This document shows, piece by piece, positions 23,898 to 32,919 of a stretch of 64,000 nucleotides of DNA. Position 1 is the stretch's first letter; each line of letters opens with the position of its first letter. This DNA is from UBA10183 sp041653835 (GTDB lineage: Bacteria > Omnitrophota > Gorgyraeia > Gorgyraeales > Gorgyraeaceae). The stretch lies in the NCBI GenBank assembly GCA_041653835.1, contig JBAZEP010000001.1, positions 32,432-96,431 on the forward strand. The letters run 5' to 3'. Position numbers and translations under genes: made by a program. Under the pieces are notes generated by a model. That model was not told the DNA's origin. It searched no databases and worked only from the letters and a program-made list of their open reading frames with translations.

Positions 23898-25346
23898 ATG
23901 ATTATAAAGACAGACCCTGACATTATCAAGGGATATTTTGAGGACTATTCAGGCCTTCTCGGAGGATACGCGGACAAAGTTATATTGCCCGGCGACGAAA
24001 AAGAAGCCCGCGATATATTGCTCGAGGCGGCCTCAAAAAATATACCTGTTACGATATCCGGAGGCGGAACAGGCGTTACAGGCGGCCGCATACCATTCGG
24101 CGGGTGGGTAATTTCCACCGAACGCCTGGATAAAATAATAGAAATAGACACCTCTTCTCTTACCGCGGCCCTTCAGCCCGGGGTAAGGCTTTCGGACCTT
24201 GAGAAAGAGTTGTCAAAAAAAGGCCTCGCGTATCTCCCTGACCCCACGGAGCCCAACGCGTTCCTCGGAGGCACTATATCCACGAACGCGTCCGGCGCGA
24301 AAGGTTTCAAATACGGGCCTACGCGCAACTATATAAACAGGCTGAAGGTCCTTTTTTCCACCGGGGACATCATAGATATAAAACGCGGGGATTATTTTAT
24401 AAAAAAAGGCGGGCAATTCCCGCTCAAACTGAAATCCGGGGAGATAAAGATCAATATCCCTGATTATTCTATGCCGGATGTAAAAACAGCGGCTGGTTAT
24501 TACATCAAGGACAACATGGACCTCCTGGACTTATTCATCGGGCATGAAGGCACGCTGGGCATCATACTCGAGGCGGGCATCGCGCTCGGAAAAAGGCCCG
24601 AGGCGGTAATGAGTTTTTTCAGTTTTTTTCCTTCGGAAAACGACGCTATAAGTTTTGTAAGGGACGCGAAGGCTTATGACGCCATGTCGCTGGAATATAT
24701 GGACACGAATTCCCTCGCGCTATTGCGCGAGAAATACCCGTCCATCCCTTCGTCCGCGAAAGGGCTTATATATTTCGAGCAGGATTATAAAAAAGAGAGT
24801 GAGTCGGAGAAAACAGACAGCTGGATGAAACTGCTTGAAAAACACAGGGCGATGACCGAAGATTCGTATTTCGCGGATTCGGACAAAGAAAGAGCGAAAC
24901 TGAAAGAACTGAGGCACGCGCTCCCGGACGCCGTAAATGAGATCGTGAAAAAAAATAAAATGCCCAAGGTCGGGACTGATATAGCGGTGCCGGACGCGAG
25001 ATTCGGGGAGATGCTGGGATTTTATAAAGAAAAACTGTCTTCTTCCAATATAGATTATCTTATATTCGGGCATATAGGCGAAAGCCATATGCATGTAAAT
25101 ATGCTCCCACGCACAGAAGAGGAATTCAAAAAAAGCAGGCTTGTTTATACCGAATTCGTTAAAAAGGCGGTGGCTATGGGCGGAACAGCGTCCGCGGAAC
25201 ACGGCATAGGAAAATTGAAACACCCGTTCCTGGAAATAATGTACGGCAGGGATAATTTAAAGCAGATGGCGCTTCTCAAAAAATCCCTGGATCCCGCCTG
25301 CATATTGGGGCTCGACAACATATTCCCGAAAGAATACTTAAAATGA
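23898..25346 (+). CDS. GlcD-type FAD-linked 2-hydroxyacid (lactate/glycolate) dehydrogenase
   Basis: The 482-residue protein has the PCMH FAD-binding domain (VTISGGGTGVTGGRIPFGG; DPTEPNAFLGGTISTNASGAKG; GHEGTLGIILEAG) and the C-terminal FAD oxidase domain (IFGHIGESHMHVNM; GTASAEHGIGKLK). The last motif carries the conserved catalytic-region His. This is the GlcD/Dld group that oxidises D-lactate or glycolate. No Fe-S partner such as GlcF is adjacent. The next gene, a LarA-like protein, overlaps it by 4 bases (ATGA). A weak TAGATT box 6 bases before the ATG hints at a leaderless mRNA. Confidence 0.9.
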   Translation: MIIKTDPDIIKGYFEDYSGLLGGYADKVILPGDEKEARDILLEAASKNIPVTISGGGTGVTGGRIPFGGWVISTERLDKIIEIDTSSLTAALQPGVRLSDLEKELSKKGLAYLPDPTEPNAFLGGTISTNASGAKGFKYGPTRNYINRLKVLFSTGDIIDIKRGDYFIKKGGQFPLKLKSGEIKINIPDYSMPDVKTAAGYYIKDNMDLLDLFIGHEGTLGIILEAGIALGKRPEAVMSFFSFFPSENDAISFVRDAKAYDAMSLEYMDTNSLALLREKYPSIPSSAKGLIYFEQDYKKESESEKTDSWMKLLEKHRAMTEDSYFADSDKERAKLKELRHALPDAVNEIVKKNKMPKVGTDIAVPDARFGEMLGFYKEKLSSSNIDYLIFGHIGESHMHVNMLPRTEEEFKKSRLVYTEFVKKAVAMGGTASAEHGIGKLKHPFLEIMYGRDNLKQMALLKKSLDPACILGLDNIFPKEYLK

Positions 25347-26413
25347 AGACTATTATAGCTGTCCCGGATTTTACGCGTGAGGCGCATCTTAAAAAAATCC
25401 TCCCTCCTGTCTTGAAAGATAACGCCGGAGCGGAGATAATAATCGCCACCGGCCTCCACAGGTCCCCCACTAAAAAAGAGATCAGGAAGAATTTGGGCGC
25501 TATCACGGATAAAATAAATATATCTGTCCATAACCACAGGGATGCCCTGTATTTCGGAAGATCAAAGGCCGGCGTGCCTGTCTGGCTGAATAAAAAACTA
25601 AAAGAAGCTGACCGCGTAATAACAGTTGGTGTCGTGGAACCCCATCTATACGCGGGCTACAGCGGAGGCGTAAAGGTAGTCGCGATAGGCCTGGCAGGAG
25701 AAAAGACAATAAACTATACCCATCACCCGAGATTTCTGGATTCCAGCGGCACAAAAATAACAAATCTGCGGAATAACCCATTTCAAGACTATATACAGGA
25801 AATTATTTCCATCATACCTATAAAATATTCCATAAATATAGTAAATGATAACAAAGGCGATATCCTGAAAATATTTAAAGGGGCGCCGGAAAACTCCTTC
25901 AGGAATGCCGTGAAATATTCCAAGAAGATTTTTGAAAAAAAGGTATACGGTTGTTTCGATATCGTAATATGCGGTACGCCTGCCGGAAAGGGCATTAATA
26001 TGTACCAGGCATCCCGCGCCTTCAATTACATCGCGAATACAAAAAAACCAGCTATAAAAAAGAATTCCCTTCTACTTGTAAAGGCCGGCCTGGAAGAAGG
26101 TTTCGGAAGAGGCCTTGGCGAAAAACGTTTTATGAAAAAGCTGCTGGAGATGAAGGATCCGGATAAACTTATAGATAAGATAAAGAAAGGCGGCTGTCTC
26201 GCCGGTGAACACAGGGCTTATATGGTGGCGAAGGCGCTCAAAAAAGCGAAACTTGGTTTTATATCAAAAAACGCGCGTTTATATAAAAATAAAGTCCTGC
26301 CGTTTTTATTTTTCGGGAGTCTTAAAGAAACCGGGCAATATATAAGAAAGAATTTCAGGAACCCGCGGATATGCCGCGTTAAAAACGCGTTTACCAACAT
26401 ACTGACCAATTAA
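25343..26413 (+). CDS. LarA-like protein (DUF2088, nickel-pincer lactate racemase family)
   Basis: The 356-residue protein carries the LarA landmarks: VPDFTRE (Asp and Arg), IIATGLHRSPTKKEI (His), GVVEPHLYAGYSGGVKVV (His and the Lys that binds the nickel-pincer cofactor) and NYTHHPRFL (His). Lactate racemase interconverts D- and L-lactate. The usual N-terminal 50-60 residues seem to be missing, since VPDFTRE begins at residue 7. It is translationally coupled to a GlcD-type dehydrogenase, so a racemase-plus-D-lactate-dehydrogenase module is plausible. Maturation genes larB, larC and larE are not in the window. Other 2-hydroxyacid epimerases of the same family are possible. Confidence 0.85.
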   Translation: MKTIIAVPDFTREAHLKKILPPVLKDNAGAEIIIATGLHRSPTKKEIRKNLGAITDKINISVHNHRDALYFGRSKAGVPVWLNKKLKEADRVITVGVVEPHLYAGYSGGVKVVAIGLAGEKTINYTHHPRFLDSSGTKITNLRNNPFQDYIQEIISIIPIKYSINIVNDNKGDILKIFKGAPENSFRNAVKYSKKIFEKKVYGCFDIVICGTPAGKGINMYQASRAFNYIANTKKPAIKKNSLLLVKAGLEEGFGRGLGEKRFMKKLLEMKDPDKLIDKIKKGGCLAGEHRAYMVAKALKKAKLGFISKNARLYKNKVLPFLFFGSLKETGQYIRKNFRNPRICRVKNAFTNILTN

Positions 26414-27099
26414 AAATCCCTGCTGACAGCCAGGGAAACTTTTTCCCCGTCAAAAAAAGCGGTTTCCACGTTCAATCTTATATTCCTGGTTATAATATAA
26501 TCTACCCCCGCGACAATGCCAACTTTTTTTTCAGATTTAATCCGCTGCCGGTCATGGTCATTTACCCATTTTATGAAATCCAGGCTTCCGTACCTCGGGC
26601 CTGAATAAGGCTCGAACCTGCCTATGCGCCTGGAGACAAGCAGCGAGCCCTGCCATTCGTCCACGATGGCTTTATAGTTATCGCTGGCGACGGACGCGGC
26701 GTGCGGATGAACGCTTATATGCTGGAAACCCGCGACAGCCTTGAGCCCGCTATCCTTGTCGTCGTACAGCTTTACCCTGAATCCATACGCCCCCGCGAAG
26801 CCGGTATCGAACGCCAGGTTTCCGGGATCGCTGTTTTCCCAGCGCACATTCCCTACCCCTATCTTGCCGTCAAGCGACAGCCAGTCGAACAAGGCGTATG
26901 AACCAGTGATAAAATACCTGTTCCCGCTCACGCCTCCCTCGCTATTATCAAGATTCCTGTCCAGGAGCATGTCCGCCTGGACACCCCATACCCAGTGCTT
27001 TTTTTCAGGCATATGAGTGCCATAACAGGGCGCGGCAAAAGAAACCGCCTGGCACACCACCATAAGGTTTATAACAAAAAATAAAAATACTTTTAACAT
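26410..27099 (-). CDS. Outer-membrane beta-barrel protein
   Basis: The 229-residue protein has a signal peptide (VFLFFVINLMVVCQAVSFAA) and alternating hydrophobic/polar strands with aromatic ends (WVWGVQADM, WLSLDGKIGVGNVRW, YGFRVKLYDD, GSLLVSRRIGRFEPY). It ends in Phe (SLAVSRDF), typical of barrels handled by BamA. The size suggests 8-10 strands. No specific family is recognised. It converges with the LarA-like gene, overlapping by 4 bases. Confidence 0.75.
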   Translation of the reverse strand: MLKVFLFFVINLMVVCQAVSFAAPCYGTHMPEKKHWVWGVQADMLLDRNLDNSEGGVSGNRYFITGSYALFDWLSLDGKIGVGNVRWENSDPGNLAFDTGFAGAYGFRVKLYDDKDSGLKAVAGFQHISVHPHAASVASDNYKAIVDEWQGSLLVSRRIGRFEPYSGPRYGSLDFIKWVNDHDRQRIKSEKKVGIVAGVDYIITRNIRLNVETAFFDGEKVSLAVSRDF

Positions 27100-27108
27100 G
27101 ACTGCCCC

Positions 27109-27909
27109 CTAAAGCATTTTCCTGCCTTTTTCCGCAAGCTCTTTCAGGTCAGGCCATAATTTTTTCCCCTTCATGACAACCACTATCAGATCACGCCTTT
27201 TATCATATTTTATATACCCTAGAAAACACTGCCCCGCCTTGATCGTGTATCCCGTCTTTCCAAGCATGGAATAAGGGGTATCTTTCCATAAACTCTTATT
27301 ATGGTTCCTTAATTTTATCCGCCTGCCGGTATTCAACTCCGTTATCTCCGCGTTTTTTATCCGCAGGATATCGAGAAGCCTCTTATCTTTTATGGCCTCG
27401 CGCATTATAAGCGCCAGGTCATAAGCGGTGGAATATTGCCCTTTGGCGGGCAAGCCGTTGGATGTCTCGAAATTGGTATTGCGGCAGCCTATTTTCCGGG
27501 CAGCCTCGTTCATCAGTTTGGTGAAAGCCTTTTCCGTGCCTGCCACGCTTTCGGCGAGGGCTATGCTCGCGTCATTCCCGGAGTTCAGCAAGAGCGCCTT
27601 GAGCATGTCTTCCGTGGAATACCGCTCCCCTTTTTTAATGTCCACCTTGCTCGGCGGGGCGAATGCCGCGTTCCTTGAAACAACCACTTTTTTATTAAGG
27701 GGTGACCTTCTCAAAACCACCAGCGCCGTCATTATCTTCGTGGTGGATGCGGGCGCGAGTTTAGTATGGGGATTTTTGGAATAAACAAGCTTCTTATTCC
27801 AGATCTTCATCAGGACCGCTGAACGGGCGGTGACATAGACCGTTTCTTTCGCTAAAAGATTAGAACTTAAAAATATTATGAATAGGGGGATGAGGATTTT
27901 TCGGAACAT
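27109..27909 (-). CDS. D-alanyl-D-alanine carboxypeptidase (DacA/PBP5-like)
   Basis: The 266-residue serine peptidase has a signal peptide (ILIPLFIIFLSSNLLA) and the three S11 motifs: SxxK in ASTTKIMTAL, SxN in LLNSGNDAS, and KTG in LGKTGYT. It trims the terminal D-Ala of peptidoglycan stem peptides. It lacks the long C-terminal beta domain and membrane anchor of E. coli PBP5, so it is a compact form. The outer-membrane barrel gene follows after 9 bases. Confidence 0.92.
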   Translation of the reverse strand: MFRKILIPLFIIFLSSNLLAKETVYVTARSAVLMKIWNKKLVYSKNPHTKLAPASTTKIMTALVVLRRSPLNKKVVVSRNAAFAPPSKVDIKKGERYSTEDMLKALLLNSGNDASIALAESVAGTEKAFTKLMNEAARKIGCRNTNFETSNGLPAKGQYSTAYDLALIMREAIKDKRLLDILRIKNAEITELNTGRRIKLRNHNKSLWKDTPYSMLGKTGYTIKAGQCFLGYIKYDKRRDLIVVVMKGKKLWPDLKELAEKGRKML

Positions 27910-28182
27910 TTAACCTTGATGCATTTCGCGGGTTTCTTTGGATACGTCTTTGAGCGCCGCCTTGGCGCGCTCGAGCTCCGCGTTAAGCCTGTTCGTGACA
28001 AGCAGGTGTTTATACGAAAGCAGGCTGAACGACAGGTTAAAAAAAGCGAGCAGCAGCAGATATATATTTACCTTGTTGTTGAGCAGGAAATACACGAAAA
28101 AAAATATCCCGAGTATGATAAGGAGCCTGTTAATCCTGGCTACCGCCTCGATAAATATTTCCGCGCTTGTAAATTTTGCCAT
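27910..28182 (-). CDS. Small membrane protein of unknown function
   Basis: The 90-residue protein has two hydrophobic helices (LLIILGIFFFVYFLL and INIYLLLLAFFNLSFSLL) and a charged helical C-terminus (LNAELERAKAALKDVSKETREM). It is directly upstream of and adjacent to the carboxypeptidase gene, so the two are co-transcribed. No family is recognised. Confidence 0.65.
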   Translation of the reverse strand: MAKFTSAEIFIEAVARINRLLIILGIFFFVYFLLNNKVNIYLLLLAFFNLSFSLLSYKHLLVTNRLNAELERAKAALKDVSKETREMHQG

Positions 28183-28218
28183 ATGCGCCCTTTTCTATTA
28201 ATAATAGTATATACTAAA

Positions 28219-29844
28219 TTAACGCGGTGTAAATTTATTTGTTATAGGCATGCGCCTGTCTTTCCCGAACGCCATGGGCGTAATCTTTATGCCGGGGGGG
28301 GCCTGTCGCCTTTTATATTCGCTCCGGTCTATCATATTCAATATCTTCTTCACGATTTCTACATGTCCCAGCTCTTCCGCTATATCCTCAAACCCTTTAT
28401 TTTTTTCTATATAAAGGTCTATGACGCTGTCCAAAAAATCATAAGGCGGCAGGGTATCCTGGTCTTTCTGGTTCGGCCTTAATTCAGCGGTAGGCGCTCT
28501 CTTAAAAACACTTTCGGGTATGATCGTCCTTCCTTCTTTTTTATTCCTGTATTGTGTCAGTTCGTAAACAAGTTTTTTCGGCACATCCTTTATCACACTG
28601 AACCCGCCTGCCATATCGCCATAAAGGGTGCAGTATCCGGCGCTTACCTCGCTCTTATTGCCTGTATTGAGCACCAGGTACCCGAATTTATTGGAAAATG
28701 CCATAAGTATATTGCCCCGTATCCTGGCCTGGATATTTTCCTCGGCTATATTCGGCTCTATGCCTTTGAAATGAGGCCTTAATGTATCGAGATAAGAACC
28801 GAATATATTATCTATAGGTATCACGCGTAATTTTATATCCAAATTATCCGCTATTGTCTTCGCGTCTTCCTGCGTGCCTTCCGAAGAATACCTGGACGGC
28901 ATGCTGAGCGCCAGCACATTTGCCCTGCCGAGCGCGTCGGCCGCGATATACGCCACCAGCGCGGAATCTATCCCTCCGCTCAGGCCTAACGCGACCTTAT
29001 TGAAATTATTTTTGCGCACGTAATCCTTTAAGCCCAGTACAAGCGCGGAATATACCTCTTCTTCCCCGGAAACCTGGCTGAATTTCCGATCTGCTTTTTC
29101 CGCTCCTTTGCCGATAGCGAGATCCAATACCAGCAGGTCCTCCTGGAAAGCCCTTGCCTCCGCAATGACCCCGCCATTCCTTCCGAATAAAGCGCTCCTG
29201 CCGTCGAATACCAGTTCATCCTGCCCGCCTATAAGATTGCAATATACGACAGGCATGCCCAATCTTTTTGCTTTTGCCCCGATTATTTTCCTGCGCTCCC
29301 CGATCTTATCAATATGATATGGCGAAGCGGATATATTCACCAGGAAATCCGCCTTTTTAAAAATCTTGTTTTCCGCGGCCGTGTCCTTTGCCCAGATATC
29401 CTCGCATATATTTACCGCGAAAGAAAAACCCTTTATTTTCAGCAGGGCATTTCCGGAACCCGGCGTAAAATACCGCTTCTCGTCAAAAACGCCGTAATTG
29501 GGCAGGTGTTTCTTGTGATAGACATAGGTTATTTTTTTATCGCGCACTACCGCGGCGCTATTATAGACATTCCCGTTTTTCCTGTCCGCGAATCCTATTA
29601 CCGCGGTTATGCCGCCTGTCTCCCTGGATATTTTTTCCAGATACCTTATATTATCTTTTATAAAATGCGGCTTTAAAAGCAGGTCTTCGGCCGGATAACC
29701 GGTTATACTGAGTTCCGGGAACACAATCAGGTCTACATGGCGGGACGCCGCCTGTCTTACGCAGCACGATATCCTGTTCGAGTTGCCTTCCATGTCCCCG
29801 ACTGTGGTATTTATCTGGCCTATCGCTATTTTTACGGTTTTCAT
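28219..29844 (-). CDS. nadE: Glutamine-dependent NAD+ synthetase
   Basis: The 541-residue protein has an N-terminal nitrilase-type glutaminase with the Glu-Lys-Cys triad (FPELSITGYP; HKKHLPNYG; VNICEDIW) and a C-terminal synthetase domain with the ATP loop GLSGGIDSALVAY and NTGNKSEVSAGY. It makes NAD+ from deamido-NAD+ using glutamine nitrogen. The length is typical. A TATTAT box 5 bases from the start codon suggests a very short leader. Confidence 0.95.
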   Translation of the reverse strand: MKTVKIAIGQINTTVGDMEGNSNRISCCVRQAASRHVDLIVFPELSITGYPAEDLLLKPHFIKDNIRYLEKISRETGGITAVIGFADRKNGNVYNSAAVVRDKKITYVYHKKHLPNYGVFDEKRYFTPGSGNALLKIKGFSFAVNICEDIWAKDTAAENKIFKKADFLVNISASPYHIDKIGERRKIIGAKAKRLGMPVVYCNLIGGQDELVFDGRSALFGRNGGVIAEARAFQEDLLVLDLAIGKGAEKADRKFSQVSGEEEVYSALVLGLKDYVRKNNFNKVALGLSGGIDSALVAYIAADALGRANVLALSMPSRYSSEGTQEDAKTIADNLDIKLRVIPIDNIFGSYLDTLRPHFKGIEPNIAEENIQARIRGNILMAFSNKFGYLVLNTGNKSEVSAGYCTLYGDMAGGFSVIKDVPKKLVYELTQYRNKKEGRTIIPESVFKRAPTAELRPNQKDQDTLPPYDFLDSVIDLYIEKNKGFEDIAEELGHVEIVKKILNMIDRSEYKRRQAPPGIKITPMAFGKDRRMPITNKFTPR

Positions 29845-29912
29845 ATGTTATAATACAATATTAGCATAACCCGGAGAAATACGCAAATATGTACAGCTAA
29901 GCCGGCAGGTAC

Positions 29913-30332
29913 TCATCTCAACAGAAAGACACCGAGTATCACGAAACCCATCCCCAGGGCCTTGACAAAGGTAAAACTCTCCCCGAAAAACAAAAGACCC
30001 AATAAAAAGGAAACCAGGGGATAAGTCCCGGCTATCGGGACCATCTTGGACGCCTCTCCTTCTTTCAGCGCATTATAAAAAAATATCTGCCCGAGGATAC
30101 TGGCTATAATACCTCCCATAGCCAGCAATATCATGGTCTTGGGGTCGGCTTTAAAAACCGATTTCAGCAGGCCGCTGTTGAATGCCACCAGGATAACCGC
30201 TCCTATAAGCACACCGAACGAGCGTATTACCACACCTGATAAAGGCGCTATGTTCGCAAGCCCTGTTTTTTCCACTATTGGCGCTATCCCCCACGTCAGC
30301 GCCGCCAGTATCGCGAAATAAAAAGGTTTCAT
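29913..30332 (-). CDS. EamA/DMT-type transporter, single repeat
   Basis: The 139-residue protein has about five helices and matches one EamA repeat: FAILAALTWGIAPIVEK at the start, LLAMGGIIASILGQIFFYNALKEGEASKM and VPIAGTYPLVSFLLGLLFFGE near the end. Full EamA proteins have two repeats; one-repeat forms exist and dimerise. The start follows GAGGGCAGG, which lies directly behind the hairpin of element copy 2. Substrate unknown. Confidence 0.85.
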   Translation of the reverse strand: MKPFYFAILAALTWGIAPIVEKTGLANIAPLSGVVIRSFGVLIGAVILVAFNSGLLKSVFKADPKTMILLAMGGIIASILGQIFFYNALKEGEASKMVPIAGTYPLVSFLLGLLFFGESFTFVKALGMGFVILGVFLLR

Positions 30333-30337
30333 CCTGC

Positions 30338-30411
30338 CCTCTCAAATTTTACGAAGTAAAATTTGATCCCGAGCGATCATATCCATTCCTATCGAGCCGC
30401 GAGGGACCTCC
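30338..30411 (-). repeat. TCCCGAG hairpin element, copy 2 (before the EamA gene)
   Basis: An AT-rich hairpin (TCAAATTTTAC, loop GAA, GTAAAATTTGA at 30342-30366) is followed in plus orientation by TCCCGAG and, 33 bases later, CGAGGGACCTCC. The hairpin arms differ in sequence from copies 1 and 3 but keep their pairing, position and the GAA-type loop. Read on the minus strand it ends at the ribosome-binding site of the EamA gene. Confidence 0.7.
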
Positions 30412-30482
30412 TACTTCAAGTTTAAATATAAGATAACATATCTAATTTGCAAATGGAATAAAATAATAAACTCGTATATAAT

Positions 30483-31370
30483 ATGATTATGTTCAAAGCG
30501 GGCAGGGTAGCCATAATCGGAAGGCCGAATGTAGGGAAGTCCACACTTCTTAATGTGCTTGTCAGGGAAAAGGTCTGCATCGTATCGGACAAGCCCGAGA
30601 CCACGCGCGACAATATCCAGGGAATAATATCCGGCGAAGATTTCCAGATCGTGCTTGTCGATACCCCGGGCATGCACCGGCCCAAAAACCTCCTTGGAAA
30701 ATTGATGGTACGCAAGGCGCAGGCCTCTGTCATGGAAACGGATCTGAACCTCATCCTTATAGATGCCGCGAGCGGCATCACAAAAGAGGACATAGAGATA
30801 TTCGGGCTCATGCCGGGAAAATCCAATATCCTTATCATAAATAAGATAGACAAGATTGACAGGCGCCGCCTGCTCCCTCTTATCGAAAAAGCCGTAAAAT
30901 TCAATTTCAAGGAAATCATACCTGTCTCCGCGATCAAAAAAGACGGGACAGATATAGTATTCAATAAAATACTGGAATACCTGCCTGAAGGCTATGCCTT
31001 ATTCCCGGAAGACCAGTTGAGTGATAAAAGCGAAAGATTTATCGTGCAGGAGATAATACGGGAAAAGACCCTAGAAACCACATACCAGGAAGTACCTCAT
31101 TCCGTAGCTGTCACCGTAGAGGAGATGAAAGAAAAAAAAGACAGGGACAATAACGACATAGTCTATATAAGGGCTAATATATATTGTGAAAAGGACAGCC
31201 AAAAAAGCATCATTATCGGCAAGGATGGCAAGATGCTCAAAAGAATAGGCGAGACTTCGCGAAAAGATATAGAGAATTTCCTGCGGAAAAAGGTTTTCCT
31301 CGACCTGTGGGTCAAGGTCTATGAGAACTGGCGCAAGGATCCTTTTGCCCTGAAAAATCTGGGCTATTGA
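30483..31370 (+). CDS. era: GTPase Era
   Basis: The 295-residue protein has G1 GRPNVGKST, G2 region ETTRDN, G3 DTPGMHRP, G4 NKIDK and a G5-like VSAIKKDG. A C-terminal KH domain follows (IIIGKDGKMLKRIG). Era binds the 3' end of 16S rRNA during 30S assembly. Two ATGs are possible, 30483 and 30489. TATAAT (30477-30482) lies exactly 6 bases before the second, so a leaderless mRNA starting at 30489 is likely. It converges with cbiO, overlapping by 7 bases. Confidence 0.95.
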   Translation: MIMFKAGRVAIIGRPNVGKSTLLNVLVREKVCIVSDKPETTRDNIQGIISGEDFQIVLVDTPGMHRPKNLLGKLMVRKAQASVMETDLNLILIDAASGITKEDIEIFGLMPGKSNILIINKIDKIDRRRLLPLIEKAVKFNFKEIIPVSAIKKDGTDIVFNKILEYLPEGYALFPEDQLSDKSERFIVQEIIREKTLETTYQEVPHSVAVTVEEMKEKKDRDNNDIVYIRANIYCEKDSQKSIIIGKDGKMLKRIGETSRKDIENFLRKKVFLDLWVKVYENWRKDPFALKNLGY

Positions 31371-32179
31371 TGAGTGTGGTGGTCAAGGTGCTGGTGAGGA
31401 TGGGCATGCACCTTACCTTCGTGCTTGTGGCTGTGGATATGCACGAGATTATTGTCCTGGAGTAACTGCATGTCATTCAATACCTCGTCCGGCCTGCCTG
31501 ATCCCACTATTTTTTTATCCTGGCTGAATACATAAACAACGTCCGATATTTCCTCCACGATATGCAGGTCATGAGTAGCCGTAATAATAGTTTTGCCTGA
31601 TATATTCGCTTTTATAAGAAGGTCTATAATATGCCTGGTGGTCAGCGGGTCGAGGCCGGCAGTCGGTTCATCCAGTATCAGGACATCCGGATCTATCACC
31701 AATACGGAAGCGATACTTACCTTGCGTTTTTCCCCTATGCTCAATTGATGAGGCGCCCTGTCCATCAACCCTTTTATATTCAATATCCCGCATATCTCGT
31801 CCAGGCGCCTTATAGACTCTTCTCTTGGAAGCCCTAACTGTAAAGGCCCGAACATAATATCCTCCCCGACGGTAGGGCAGAATAACTGGACATCCGGATT
31901 CTGGAAAACAAGCCCTATTTTTTTTCTGAAGTTTACCGAGTATTTTTCGTCATTGAAAGAACTCTCTTTCAGCTCAGCCCCGAATATTTTGACAATACCT
32001 TTGTCAGGAAAAATAAGCCCGTCCAGCATCTGCAGGAGAGTGGACTTGCCTGACCCGTTAGCGCCTATAATAGTTATCTTCTCTCCCTGTTTTATGTCCA
32101 TATCTATGCCCCGCAGCGCAGGATACTTGCCAAGATAAGAACACCAGACATCTCTCAATTCAAATATTATACCGCTCAT
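31364..32179 (-). CDS. cbiO: CbiO/NikO-type ATPase of ECF metal transporter, His-rich tail
   Basis: The 271-residue ATPase has Walker A GANGSGKSTLLQ, Q-loop FQNPDVQLFCPTV, signature LSIGEKRKVSIA, Walker B VLILDEPTAGLDP and the switch His in TATHDLH. It drives metal import by CbiM and CbiQ. The last 25 residues contain 9 His (HIHSHKHEG...HPHQHLDHHTHQ), a likely metal-binding or metal-sensing tail. It overlaps cbiQ by 4 bases. NikR upstream suggests nickel rather than cobalt. Confidence 0.93.
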   Translation of the reverse strand: MSGIIFELRDVWCSYLGKYPALRGIDMDIKQGEKITIIGANGSGKSTLLQMLDGLIFPDKGIVKIFGAELKESSFNDEKYSVNFRKKIGLVFQNPDVQLFCPTVGEDIMFGPLQLGLPREESIRRLDEICGILNIKGLMDRAPHQLSIGEKRKVSIASVLVIDPDVLILDEPTAGLDPLTTRHIIDLLIKANISGKTIITATHDLHIVEEISDVVYVFSQDKKIVGSGRPDEVLNDMQLLQDNNLVHIHSHKHEGKVHAHPHQHLDHHTHQ

Positions 32180-32916
32180 GCCTCTCCTTTATATCCTCTC
32201 GAAAGCATAGCCTTATATACATCCTGATTAAGTTTGCAGGAACGGACCCACAGGCAGGCTATATTCCACGATACTATGCGCTGCCCTTTTTTGTAATGCA
32301 TCCTTGACCCCGTCCTGCTTTTTATGGCAAGGTACATGTTTTCTACGATTTCCACAAACAAAAATATATACCTGTAACACATACCAAGCGTCATTACGAA
32401 TACCTGCGGTATTTTGAAAACGCGCAGCGCCCTGAGTAATTCGAAATGCCTTGTCGTAATGCTCAAAAGTGCCGCGAACGATACGGAATCCGTGACGCGC
32501 ATAATAAACAAACCTGCCCCATGCAGGCCCTGGCGCGTGATAACCATGTTTAAACCCGCTATCTTAAAAGCAACCAGCGCTTCCCCCGGTGTCGCGAAAC
32601 TGAATAAAGCCGGCATGGCGATAAATAGCGAGAATAAGGGTATAAATACCAATGTCCTTTTGAGGAAAAACCCTAAATTTATTTTAGAAAAATATGCCAG
32701 GACAAGAGACGCTATATATAAATACAATAAAATAATTATGTCCTTTGCCAATAATATCTGAATTATAAATAACAGGAATAACGCCAGTTTGATTTTCGGG
32801 CTAATCCGCTGTAAAAGGCCTTTTTTCAAGGCGTATTCATCGCTAAAAACGGATTCCTTCAGAAGAGACAAAACTCTTAAAATAGAACGCTCTATGAAAT
32901 TATTATTCTTCGGCAC
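32176..32916 (-). CDS. cbiQ: CbiQ/NikQ-type transmembrane subunit
   Basis: The 246-residue integral membrane protein has helices at 45-75, 90-115, 130-150 and 195-215. It has the cytoplasmic coupling motif AMLSRGY near the C-terminus, which binds the ATPase in ECF transporters, and FKIPQVFVMTLGMCYRYIF in the region before it. It is the energy-coupling component of the nickel/cobalt importer. It starts 3 bases after the PDGLE gene. Confidence 0.92.
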   Translation of the reverse strand: MPKNNNFIERSILRVLSLLKESVFSDEYALKKGLLQRISPKIKLALFLLFIIQILLAKDIIILLYLYIASLVLAYFSKINLGFFLKRTLVFIPLFSLFIAMPALFSFATPGEALVAFKIAGLNMVITRQGLHGAGLFIMRVTDSVSFAALLSITTRHFELLRALRVFKIPQVFVMTLGMCYRYIFLFVEIVENMYLAIKSRTGSRMHYKKGQRIVSWNIACLWVRSCKLNQDVYKAMLSRGYKGEA

Positions 32917-32919
32917 GGC

